Origin: Crossaster papposus
Lineage: Eukaryota > Echinodermata > Asteroidea > Velatida > Solasteridae
Direction of reading: 5' to 3'
Length of the DNA: 64,000 nt
NCBI GenBank assembly: GCA_037893245.1
Contig: JBAIAA010000117.1
Span: forward strand, 3,224,001 to 3,288,000
Every line of letters begins with the position of its first letter. Position 1 is the first letter of the stretch. The notes beneath the pieces were generated by a model. That model ran no database searches. It was not told where the DNA came from and was given only the letters and a program-made list of their open reading frames with translations. This document shows positions 23,611 to 35,621 of this stretch, piece by piece. Position numbers and translations under genes: made by a program.

Positions 23611-25781
23611 GAATAGTGAGTGTTCCCATCACAGTGTGACTGAGAGCAGTCACTATGCTGAGCAGAATAGTGTGTGTTCCCATCACAGTGTGACTATGAG
23701 AGCATTCACTGTGCTGAGCAGAATAGTGAGTGTTCCCGTCACAGTGTGACTGAGAGCTCTTATGTGCTGAGCAGAATAGTGAGTGTTCCCATCACAGTGT
23801 GACTGAGAGCAGTCACTGTGCTGAGCAGAATAGTGAGTGTTCCCATCACAGTGTGACTGCGAGAGCATTCACTGTACAGAACAGAATAGTGAGTGTTCAC
23901 ATCACAGTGTAACTGAGAGCTGTCAATGTGCTGAGCAGAATAGTGAGTGTTCCCATCACAGTGTGACTGAGAGCTATCACTGTGCTGAGCAGAATGGTGA
24001 GTGCTCCCATCACAGTGTGACCGAGAGCCCTCACTGTGCTGAGCAGCAGAGTGAGTGTTCCCATCACAGTGTGACTGAGAGCTATCACTGTGCTGAGCAG
24101 AATGGTGAGTGCTCCCATCACAGTGTGACCGAGAGCCCTCACTGTGCTGAGCAGCAGAGTGAGTGTTCCCATCACAGTGTGACTGAGAGCAGTCACTTGG
24201 CTGAGCAGAATAGTGAGTGTTTCCTTTACAGTGTGACTGTGAGAGCAGTCACTGTGCTGAGCAGAATAGTGAGTGTTCCAATCACAGTATGGCTAAGAGC
24301 AGTCACTGTGCTGAGCAGAATAGTGAATGTTCCCGCCACAGTGTGACTGAGAGCAGTCACTGTGCTGAGCAGAATAGTGAGTGTTCACATCACAGTGTGA
24401 CTGCGAGAGCATTCACTGTGCAGAGCAGAATAGTGAGTGTTCGCATCACAGTGTAACTGAGAGCTGTCACTGTGCTAAGCAGAATAGTGAGTGTTCCCAT
24501 CACAGTGTGACTGTGAGAGCAGTCACTATGCTGAGCAGAATAGTAAGTGTTCCCATCACAGTGTTACTGAGAGCAGTCACTGTGCTAAGCAGAATAGTGA
24601 GTGTTCCGATCACAGTGTGACTGTGAGAGCAGTCACTATGCTGAGCAGAATAGTGAGTGTTCCCATCACAGTGTGACTGAGAGCTCTTATGTGCTGAGCA
24701 GAATAGTGAGTGTTCCCATCACAGTGTGACTGAGAGCAGTCACTATGCTGAGCAGAATAGTGTGTGTTCCCATCACAGTGTGACTATGAGAGCATTCACT
24801 GTGCTGAGCAGAATAGTGAGTGTTCCCGTCACAGTGTGACTGAGAGCTCTTATGTGCTGAGCAGAATAGTGAGTGTTCCCATCACAGTGTGACTGAGAGC
24901 AGTCACTGTGCTGAGCAGAATAGTGAGTGTTCCCATCACAGTGTGACTGCGAGAGCATTCACTGTACAGAACAGAATAGTGAGTGTTCACATCACAGTGT
25001 AACTGAGAGCTGTCAATGTGCTGAGCAGAATAGTGAGTGTTCCCATCACAGTGTGACTGAGAGCTATCACTGTGCTGAGCAGAATGGTGAGTGCTCCCAT
25101 CACAGTGTGACCGAGAGCCCTCACTGTGCTGAGCAGCAGAGTGAGTGTTCCCATCACAGTGTGACTGAGAGCTATCACTGTGCTGAGCAGAATGGTGAGT
25201 GCTCCCATCACAGTGTGACCGAGAGCCCTCACTGTGCTGAGCAGCAGAGTGAGTGTTCCCATCACAGTGTGACTGAGAGCTATCACTGTGCTGAGCAGAA
25301 TGGTGAGTGTTCCCATCACAGTGTGACTGAGAGCAGTCACTTGGCTGAGCAGAATAGTGAGTGTTTCCTTTACAGTGTGACTGTGAGAGCAGTCACTGTG
25401 CTGAGCAGAATAGTGAGTGTTCCAATCACAGTATGGCTAAGAGCAGTCACTGTGCTGAGCAGAATAGTGAATGTTCCCGCCACAGTGTGACTGCGAGAGC
25501 ATTCACTGTGCAGAGCAGAATAGTGAGTGTTCGCATCACAGTGTAACTGAGAGCTGTCACTGTGCTAAGCAGAATAGTGAGTGTTCCCATCACAGTGTGA
25601 CTGTGAGAGCAGTCACTATGCTGATCAGAATAGTAAGTGTTCCCATCACAGTGTTACTGAGAGCAGTCACTGTGCTAAGCAGAATAGTGAGTGTTCCGAT
25701 CACAGTGTGACTGTGAGAGCAGTCACTATGCTGAGCAGAATAGTGAGTGTTCCCGTCACAGTGTGACTGAGAGCTCTTATG
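23602..25781 (+). repeat. 1090-bp HOR tandem pair with balanced one-unit gain and loss
   Basis: Copies 23602-24691 and 24692-25781. The shift is 1090 up to about 25100. It becomes 1144 after one extra 54-bp unit in the AATGGTGAGTG / AGCCCTCAC alternation (near 25260-25310). It returns to 1090 because copy 2 lacks one AGCAGTCAC unit near 25490. Equal total length thus hides two opposite one-unit changes. The alternation of AGCTATCAC and AGCCCTCAC units is a 108-bp dimer repeated two to three times. Confidence 0.8.
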
Positions 25782-28700
25782 TGCTGAGCAGAATAGTGAG
25801 TGTTCCCATCACAGTGTGACTGAGAGCAGTCACTATGCTGAGCAGAATAGTGTGTGTTCCCATCACAGTGTGACTATGAGAGCATTCACTGTGCTGAGCA
25901 GAATAGTGAGTGTTCCTGTCACAGTGTGACTGACAGCAGTCACTGTGCTGAGCAAAATAGTGAGTGTTCCCATCACAGTGTGACTGCGAGAGCATTCACC
26001 GTGCAGAGCAGAATAGTGAGTGTTCACATCACTGTGTGACTGAGAGCAGTCACTGTGCTGAGCAGAATAGTGAGTGTTCCTATCCCAGTATGACTGTGAG
26101 AGCAGTCACTGTGCTGAACAGAATAGTGAGTGTTTTCATCACAGTGTGACTTAGAGCAGTCAATGTGCTGAGCAGAATAGTGAGTGTTCCTATTACAATG
26201 CGACTGTGAGAGCAGTCACTGTGCAGAGCAGAATAGTGAGTGTTCCCATCACAGCTGTGACTAAGAGCTGTCACTGTCCTGAGCAGAATAGTGAGTGTTC
26301 ACATCACTGTGTGACTGAGAGCAGTCACTGTGCTGAGCAGAATAGTGAGTGTTCCCATCACAGTGTGACTGAGAGCTGTCTCTGTGCTGAGCAGAATAGT
26401 GAGTGTTCCCATCACAGTGTGACTGAGAGCTGTCAATGTGCTGAGCAGAATAGTGAGTGTTCCCATCACAGTGTGACTGAGAGCTGTCTCTGTGCTGAAC
26501 AGAATAGTGAGTGTTCACATCACAGTGTGACCGAGAGCCCTCAATGTGCTGAGCAGCAGAGTGAGTGTTCCCATCACAGTGTGACAGAGAGCAGTCACTG
26601 TGCTGAGCAAAATAGTGAGTGTTCCCATCACAGTGTGACTTTGAGAGCATTCACTGTCCAGAGCAGAATAGTGAGTGTGACTTTGAGAGCAGTCACTGTG
26701 CTGAGCAGAATAGTGAGTGTTCCCATCACAGTGTGACTGAGAGCAGTCACTGTGCTGAACAGAATAGTGAGTGTTCCCATCACAGTGTGACTTAGAGCAG
26801 TCACTGTGCTGAGCAGAATAGTGAGTGTTCCCATCACAGTGTGACTGAGAGCAGTCACTGTGCTGAGCAGAATAGTGAGTGTTCCCATCACAATGTGACT
26901 GAGAGCTGTCACTGTGCTGAGCAGAATAGTGAGTGTTCACATCACAGTGTGACTGAGAGCAATCACTGTGCTGAACAGAATAGTGAGTGTTCCCATCACA
27001 GTGTGACTGAAAGCTGTCAATGTGCTGAGCAGAATAGTTAGTGTTCACATCACAGTGTGACCGAGAGCTCTCACTGTGCTGAGCATCAGAGTGAGTGTTC
27101 CCATCACAGTGTGAATGAGAGCAGTCACTGTGCTGAGCAAAATAGTGAGTGTTCCCATCACAGTGTGACTCAGAGCTGTCACTGTGCTAAGCAGAATAGT
27201 GAGTGTTCCGATCACAGTGTGACTGTGATAGCAGTAACTATGCTAAGCAGAATAGTAAGTGTTTCCATCACAGTGTAACTGAGAGCTGTCATTGTGCTGA
27301 GCAGAATAGTGGGTGTTCCCATCACAGTGTTACTAAGAGCAGTCACTGTGCTGAGCAGAATAGTAAGTGTTTCCATCACAGTGTGACTGAGAGCTGTCAT
27401 TGTGCTGAGCAGAATAATGGGTGTTCCCATCACAGTGTGACTTAGAGCTCTCACTTTGCTGAGCAGAATAGTGAGTGTTCCCATTACAGTGTTACCGAGA
27501 GCAGTCACTCTGCTTAGCAGAATAGTAAGTGTTTCCATCACAGTGTGACTGAGAGCTGTCATTGTGCTGAGCAAAATAATGGGTGTTCCCATCCCAGTGT
27601 GACTTAGAGCTCTCACTTTGCTGAGCAGAATAGTGAGTGTTCCCATTACAGTGTTACCGAGAGCAGTCACTCTGCTTAGCAGAATAGTGAATGTTCCCAT
27701 CACAGTGTGACTGTGAGAGCATTCACTGTGCTGAGCAGAATAGTGAGTGTTGCCGTCACAGTGTGACTGAGAGCTATCACTGTGCTGAGCAGAATGGTGA
27801 GTGTTCCCATCACAGTGTGAATGAGAGCAGTCACTGTGCTGAGCAAAATAGTGAGTGTTCCCATCACAGTGTGACTCAGAGCTGTCACTGTGCTAAGCAG
27901 AATAGTGAGTGTTCCGATCACAGTGTGACTGTGAGAGCAGTAACTATGCTGAGCAGAATAGTAAGTGTTTCCATCACAGTGTAACTGAGAGCTGTCATTG
28001 TGCTGAGAAGAATAGTGGGTGTTCCCATCACAGTGTTACTGAGAGCAGTCACTGTGCTAAGCAGAATAGTGAGTGTTCCGATCACAGTGTGACTGTGAGA
28101 GCAGTCACTATGCTGAGCAGAATAGTGAGTGTTCCCGTCACAGTGTGACTGAGAGCTCTTATGTGCTGAGCAGAATAGTGAGTGTTCCCATCACAGTGTG
28201 ACTGAGAGCAGTCACTATGCTGAGCAGAATAGTGTGTGTTCCCATCACAGTGTGACTATGAGAGCATTCACTGTGCTGAGCAGAATAGTGAGTGTTCCCG
28301 TCACAGTGTGACTGAGAGCTCTTATGTGCTGAGCAGAATAGTGAGTGTTCCCATCACAGTGTGACTGAGAGCAGTCACTGTGCTGAGCAGAATAGTGAGT
28401 GTTCCCATCACAGTGTGACTGCGAGAACATTCACTGTACAGAACAGAATAGTGAGTGTTCACATCACAGTGTTACTGAGAGCAGTCACTGTGCTGAGCAG
28501 AATAGTGAGTGTTCCCATCACAGTGTGACTGTGAGAGCATTCACTGTGCTGAGCAGAATAGTGAGTGTTGCCGTCACAGTGTGACTGAGAGCTATCACTG
28601 TGCTGAGCAGAATGGTGAGTGTTTCCATCACAGTGTGACTGAGAGCAGTCACTTGGCTGAGCAGAATAGTGAGTGTTTCCTTTACAGTGTGACTGTGAGA

Positions 28701-29733
28701 GCAGTCACTGTGCTGAGCAGAATAGTGAGTGTTCCAATCACAGTATGGCTAAGAGCAGTCACTGTGCTGAGCAGAATAGTGAATGTTCCCACCACAGTGT
28801 GACTGAGAGCAGTCACTGTGCTGAGCAGAATAGTGAGTGTTCACATCACAGTGTGACTGCGAGAGCATTCACTGTGCAGAGCAGAATAGTGAGTGTTCGC
28901 ATCACAGTGTAACTGAGAGCTGTCACTGTGCTAAGCAGAATAGTGAGTGTTCCCATCACAGTGTGACTGTGAGAGCAGTCACTATGCTGATCAGAATAGT
29001 AAGTGTTTCCATCACAGTGTGACTGAGAGCTGTCATTGTGCTGAGAAGAATAGTGGGTGTTCCCATCACAGTGTTACTGAGAGCAGTCACTGTGCTAAGC
29101 AGAATAGTGAGTGTTCCGATCACAGTGTGACTGTGAGAGCAGTCACTATGCTGAGCAGAATAGTGAGTGTTCCCGTCACAGTGTGACTGAGAGCTCTTAT
29201 GTGCTGAGCAGAATAGTGAGTGTTCCCATCACAGTGTGACTGAGAGCAGTCACTATGCTGAGCAGAATAGTGTGTGTTCCCATCACAGTGTGACTATGAG
29301 AGCATTCACTGTGCTGAGCAGAATAGTGAGTGTTCCCGTCACAGTGTGACTGAGAGCTCTTATGTGCTGAGCAGAATAGTGAGTGTTCCCATCACAGTGT
29401 GACTGAGAGCAGTCACTGTGCTGAGCAGAATAGTGAGTGTTCCCATCACAGTGTGACTGCGAGAGCATTCACTGTACAGAACAGAATAGTGAGTGTTCAC
29501 ATCACAGTGTAACTGAGAGCAGTCACTGTGCTGAGCAGAATAGTGAGTGTTCCCATCACAGTGTGACTGTGAGAGCATTCACTGTGCTGAGCAGAATAGT
29601 GAGTGTTCCCGTCACAGTGTGACTGAGAGCTATCACTGTGCTGAGCAGAATGGTGAGTGTTTCCATCACAGTGTGACTGAGAGCAGTCACTTGGATGAGC
29701 AGAATAGTGAGTGTTTCCTTTACAGTGTGACTG
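25782..29733 (+). repeat. Array segment: long-range copy of 5.2-7.4 kb plus inserted copy of 10.3-11.4 kb
   Basis: 25964-28148 matches 5235-7419 at a shift of 20729. From about 28509 to 29437 the units instead match 10344-11272 (shift 18165). Further right, 29711 onward matches 7508 onward (shift 22203). Relative to the left copy there is therefore a net gain of 1474 bp between 28.1 and 29.7 kb, made of units copied from elsewhere in the array. A private GCGAGAACATTC near 28432 replaces GCGAGAGCATTC. Confidence 0.78.
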
Positions 29734-32700
29734 TGAGAGCAGTCACTGTGCTGAGCAGAATAGTGAGTGTACCAATCACAGTATGGCTAAGAGCAGTCAC
29801 TGTGCTGAGCAGAATAGTGAATGTTCCCGCCACAGTGTGACTGAGAGCAGTCACTGTGCTGAGCAGAATAGTGAGTGTTCACATCACAGTGTGACTGCGA
29901 GAGCATTCACTGTGCAGAGCAGAATAGTGAGTGTTCGCATCACAGTGTAACTGAGAGCTGTCACTGTGCTAAGCACAATAGTGAGTGTTCCCATCACAGT
30001 GTGACTGTGAGAGCAGTCACTATGCTGAGCAGAATAGTAAGTGTTCCCATCACAGTGTTACTGAGAGCAGTCACTGTGCTAAGCAGAATAGTGAGTGTTC
30101 CGATCACAGTGTGCCTGTGAGAGCAGTCACTATGCTGAGCAGAATAGTGAGTGTTCCCATCACAGTGTGACTGAGAGCTCTTATGTGCTGAGCAGAATAG
30201 TGAGTGTTCCCATCACAGTGTGACTGAGAGCAGTCACTATGCTGAGCAGAATAGTGTGTGTTCCCATCACAGTGTGACTATGAGAGCATTCACTGTGCTG
30301 AGCAGAATAGTGAGTGTTCCCGTCACAGTGTGACTGAGAGCTCTTATGTGCTGAGCAGAATAGTGAGTGTTCCCATCACAGTGTGACTGAGAGCAGTCAC
30401 TGTGCTGAGCAGAATAGTGAGTGTTCCCATCACAGTGTGACTGCGAGAGCATTCACTGTACAGAACAGAATAGTGAGTGTTCACATCACAGTGTAACTGA
30501 GAGCTGTCAATGTGCTGAGCAGAATAGTGAGTGTTCCCATCACAGTGTGACTGTGAGAGCAGTCACTGTGCTGAGCAGAATAGTAAGTGTTTCCATCACA
30601 GTGTGACTGAGAGCTGTCATTGTGCTGAGCAGAATAATGGGTGTTCCCATCACAGTGTGACTTAGAGCTCTCACTTTGCTGAGCAGAATAGTGAGTGTTC
30701 CCATTACAGTGTTACCGAGAGCAGTCACTCTGCTTAGTAGAATACCAAGTGTTTCCATCACAGTGTGACTGAGAGCTGTCATTGTGCTGAGCAAAATAAT
30801 GGGTGTTCCTATCCCAGTGTGACTTAGAGCTCTCACTTTGCTGAGCAGAATAGTGAGTGTTCCCATTACAGTGTTACCGAGAGCAGTCACTGTGCTGAGC
30901 AGAATAGTGAGTGTTCCCATCACAGTGTGACTGTGAGAGCATTCACTGTGCTGAGCAGAATAGTGAGTGTTGCCGTCACAGTGTGACTGAGAGCTATCAC
31001 TGTGCTGAGCAGAATGGTGAGTGTTCCCATCACAGTGTGAATGAGAGCAGTCACTGTGCTGAGCAAAATAGTGAGTGTTACCATCACAGTGTGACTCAGA
31101 GCTGTCACTGTGCTAAGCAGAATAGTGAGTGTTCCGATCACAGTGTGACTATGAGAGCAGTCACTATGCTGAGCAGAATAGTAAGTGTTCCCATCACAGT
31201 GTTACTGAGAGCAGTCACTGTGCTAAGCAGAATAGTGAGTGTTCCGATCACAGTGTGACTGTGAGAGCAGTCACTATGCTGAGCAGAATAGTGAGTGTTC
31301 CCATCACAGTGTGACTGAGAGCTCTTATGTGCTGAGCAGAATAGTGAGTGTTCCCATCACAGTGTAACTGAGAGCAGTCACTATGCTGAGCAGAATAGTG
31401 TGTGTTCCCATCACAGTGTGACTATGAGAGCATTCACTGTGCTGAGCAGAATAGTGAGTGTTCCCGTCACAGTGTGACTGAGAGCTCTTATGTGCTGAGC
31501 AGAATAGTGAGTGTTCCCATCACAGTGTGACTGAGAGCAGTCACTGTGCTGAGCAGAATAGTGAGTGTTCCCATCACAGTGTGACTGCGAGAGCATTCAC
31601 TGTACAGAACAGAATAGTGAGTGTTCACATCACAGTGTAACTGAGAGCTGTCAATGTGCTGAGCAGAATAGTGAGTGTTCCCATCACAGTGTGACTGTGA
31701 GAGCAGTCACTGTGCTGAGCAGAATAGTAAGTGTTTCCATCACAGTGTGACTGAGAGCTGTCATTGTGCTGAGCAGAATAATGGGTGTTCCCATCACAGT
31801 GTGACTGTGAGAGCAGTCACTGTGCTGAGCAGAATAGTAAGTGTTTCCATCACAGTGTGACTGAGAGCTGTCATTGTGCTGAGCAGAATAATGGGTGTTC
31901 CCATCACAGTGTGACTTAGAGCTCTCACTTTGCTGAGCAGAATAGTGAGTGTTCCCATTACAGTGTTACCGAGAGCAGTCACTCTGCTTAGCAGAATAGT
32001 AAGTGTTTCCATCACAGTGTGACTGAGAGCTGTCATTGTGCTGAGCAAAATAATGGGTGTTCCCATCCCAGTGTGACTTAGAGCTCTCACTTTGCTGAGC
32101 AGAATAGTGAGTGTTCCCATTACAGTGTTACCGAGAGCAGTCACTGTGCTGAGCAGAATAGTGAGTGTTCCCATCACAGTGTGACTGTGAGAGCATTCAC
32201 TGTGCTGAGCAGAATAGTGAGTGTTGCCGTCACAGTGTGACTGAGAGCTATCACTGTGCTGAGCAGAATGGTGAGTGTTCCCATCACAGTGTGAATGAGA
32301 GCAGTCACTGTGCTGAGCAAAATAGTGAGTGTTCCCATCACAGTGTGACTCAGAGCTGTCACTGTGCTAAGCAGAATAGTGAGTGTTCCGATCACAGTGT
32401 GACTGTGAGAGCAGTAACTATGCTGAGCAGAATAGTAAGTGTTTCCATCACAGTGTAACTGAGAGCTGTCATTGTGCTGAGCAGAATAGTGGGTGTTCCC
32501 ATCACAGTGTTACTGAGAGCAGTCACTGTGCTGAGCAGAATAGTGAGTGTTCCCATCACAGTGTGACTGTGAGAGCATTCACTGTGCTGAGCAGAATAGT
32601 GAGTGTTGCCGTCACAGTGTGACTGAGAGCTATCACTGTGCTGAGCAGAATGGTGAGTGTTCCCATCACAGTGTGAATGAGAGCAGTCACTGTGCTGAGC

Positions 32701-35621
32701 AGAATAGTGAGTGTACCAATCACAGTATGGCTAAGAGCAGTCACTGTGCTGAGCAGAATAGTGAATGTTCCCGCCACAGTGTGACTGAGAGCAGTCACTG
32801 TGCTGAGCAGAATAGTGAGTGTTCACATCACAGTGTGACTGCGAGAGCATTCACTGTGCAGAGCAGAATAGTGAGTGTTCGCATCACAGTGTAACTGAGA
32901 GCTGTCACTGTGCTAAGCACAATAGTGAGTGTTCCCATCACAGTGTGACTGTGAGAGCAGTCACTATGCTGAGCAGAATAGTAAGTGTTCCCATCACAGT
33001 GTTACTGAGAGCAGTCACTGTGCTAAGCAGAATAGTGAGTGTTCCGATCACAGTGTGCCTGTGAGAGCAGTCACTATGCTGAGCAGAATAGTGAGTGTTC
33101 CCATCACAGTGTGACTGAGAGCTCTTATGTGCTGAGCAGAATAGTGAGTGTTCCCATCACAGTGTGACTGAGAGCAGTCACTATGCTGAGCAGAATAGTG
33201 TGTGTTCCCATCACAGTGTGACTATGAGAGCATTCACTGTGCTGAGCAGAATAGTGAGTGTTCCCGTCACAGTGTGACTGAGAGCTCTTATGTGCTGAGC
33301 AGAATAGTGAGTGTTCCCATCACAGTGTGACTGAGAGCAGTCACTGTGCTGAGCAGAATAGTGAGTGTTCCCATCACAGTGTGACTGCGAGAGCATTCAC
33401 TGTACAGAACAGAATAGTGAGTGTTCACATCACAGTGTAACTGAGAGCTGTCAATGTGCTGAGCAGAATAGTGAGTGTTCCCATCACAGTGTGACTGTGA
33501 GAGCAGTCACTGTGCTGAGCAGAATAGTAAGTGTTTCCATCACAGTGTGACTGAGAGCTGTCATTGTGCTGAGCAGAATAATGGGTGTTCCCATCACAGT
33601 GTGACTTAGAGCTCTCACTTTGCTGAGCAGAATAGTGAGTGTTCCCATTACAGTGTTACCGAGAGCAGTCACTCTGCTTAGTAGAATAGTAAGTGTTTCC
33701 ATCACAGTGTGACTGAGAGCTGTCATTGTGCTGAGCAAAATAATGGGTGTTCCTATCCCAGTGTGACTTAGAGCTCTCACTTTGCTGAGCAGAATAGTGA
33801 GTGTTCCCATTACAGTGTTACCGAGAGCAGTCACTGTGCTGAGCAGAATAGTGAGTGTTCCCATCACAGTGTGACTGTGAGAGCATTCACTGTGCTGAGC
33901 AGAATAGTGAGTGTTGCCGTCACAGTGTGACTGAGAGCTATCACTGTGCTGAGCAGAATGGTGAGTGTTCCCATCACAGTGTGAATGAGAGCAGTCACTG
34001 TGCTGAGCAAAATAGTGAGTGTTACCATCACAGTGTGACTCAGAGCTGTCACTGTGCTAAGCAGAATAGTGAGTGTTCCGATCACAGTGTGACTATGAGA
34101 GCAGTCACTATGCTGAGCAGAATAGTAAGTGTTCCCATCACAGTGTTACTGAGAGCAGTCACTGTGCTAAGCAGAATAGTGAGTGTTCCGATCACAGTGT
34201 GACTGTGAGAGCAGTCACTATGCTGAGCAGAATAGTGAGTGTTCCCATCACAGTGTGACTGAGAGCTCTTATGTGCTGAGCAGAATAGTGAGTGTTCCCA
34301 TCACAGTGTAACTGAGAGCAGTCACTATGCTGAGCAGAATAGTGTGTGTTCCCATCACAGTGTGACTATGAGAGCATTCACTGTGCTGAGCAGAATAGTG
34401 AGTGTTCCCGTCACAGTGTGACTGAGAGCTCTTATGTGCTGAGCAGAATAGTGAGTGTTCCCATCACAGTGTGACTGAGAGCAGTCACTGTGCTGAGCAG
34501 AATAGTGAGTGTTCCCATCACAGTGTGACTGCGAGAGCATTCACTGTACAGAACAGAATAGTGAGTGTTCACATCACAGTGTAACTGAGAGCTGTCAATG
34601 TGCTGAGCAGAATAGTGAGTGTTCCCATCACAGTGTGACTGTGAGAGCAGTCACTGTGCTGAGCAGAATAGTAAGTGTTTCCATCACAGTGTGACTGAGA
34701 GCTGTCATTGTGCTGAGCAGAATAATGGGTGTTCCCATCACAGTGTGACTGTGAGAGCAGTCACTGTGCTGAGCAGAATAGTAAGTGTTTCCATCACAGT
34801 GTGACTGAGAGCTGTCATTGTGCTGAGCAGAATAATGGGTGTTCCCATCACAGTGTGACTTAGAGCTCTCACTTTGCTGAGCAGAATAGTGAGTGTTCCC
34901 ATTACAGTGTTACCGAGAGCAGTCACTCTGCTTAGCAGAATAGTAAGTGTTTCCATCACAGTGTGACTGAGAGCTGTCATTGTGCTGAGCAAAATAATGG
35001 GTGTTCCCATCCCAGTGTGACTTAGAGCTCTCACTTTGCTGAGCAGAATAGTGAGTGTTCCCATTACAGTGTTACCGAGAGCAGTCACTGTGCTGAGCAG
35101 AATAGTGAGTGTTCCCATCACAGTGTGACTGTGAGAGCATTCACTGTGCTGAGCAGAATAGTGAGTGTTGCCGTCACAGTGTGACTGAGAGCTATCACTG
35201 TGCTGAGCAGAATGGTGAGTGTTCCCATCACAGTGTGAATGAGAGCAGTCACTGTGCTGAGCAAAATAGTGAGTGTTCCCATCACAGTGTGACTCAGAGC
35301 TGTCACTGTGCTAAGCAGAATAGTGAGTGTTCCGATCACAGTGTGACTGTGAGAGCAGTAACTATGCTGAGCAGAATAGTAAGTGTTTCCATCACAGTGT
35401 AACTGAGAGCTGTCATTGTGCTGAGCAGAATAGTGGGTGTTCCCATCACAGTGTTACTGAGAGCAGTCACTGTGCTGAGCAGAATAGTGAGTGTTCCCAT
35501 CACAGTGTGACTGTGAGAGCATTCACTGTGCTGAGCAGAATAGTGAGTGTTGCCGTCACAGTGTGACTGAGAGCTATCACTGTGCTGAGCAGAATGGTGA
35601 GTGTTCCCGTCACAGTGTGAC
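29734..35621 (+). repeat. 2944-bp HOR tandem pair
   Basis: Copies 29734-32677 and 32678-35621. Boundaries: G at 29733 against A at 32677 on the left, and CACTTGG at 35633 against CACTGTG at 32689 on the right. Each copy contains its own 1144/1254-bp pair, so there are three levels (unit, 1.1-kb HOR, 2.9-kb HOR). A private two-base change, AATACCAAG at 30741-30749, stands where copy 2 has AATAGTAAG (33685-33693). Confidence 0.86.
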
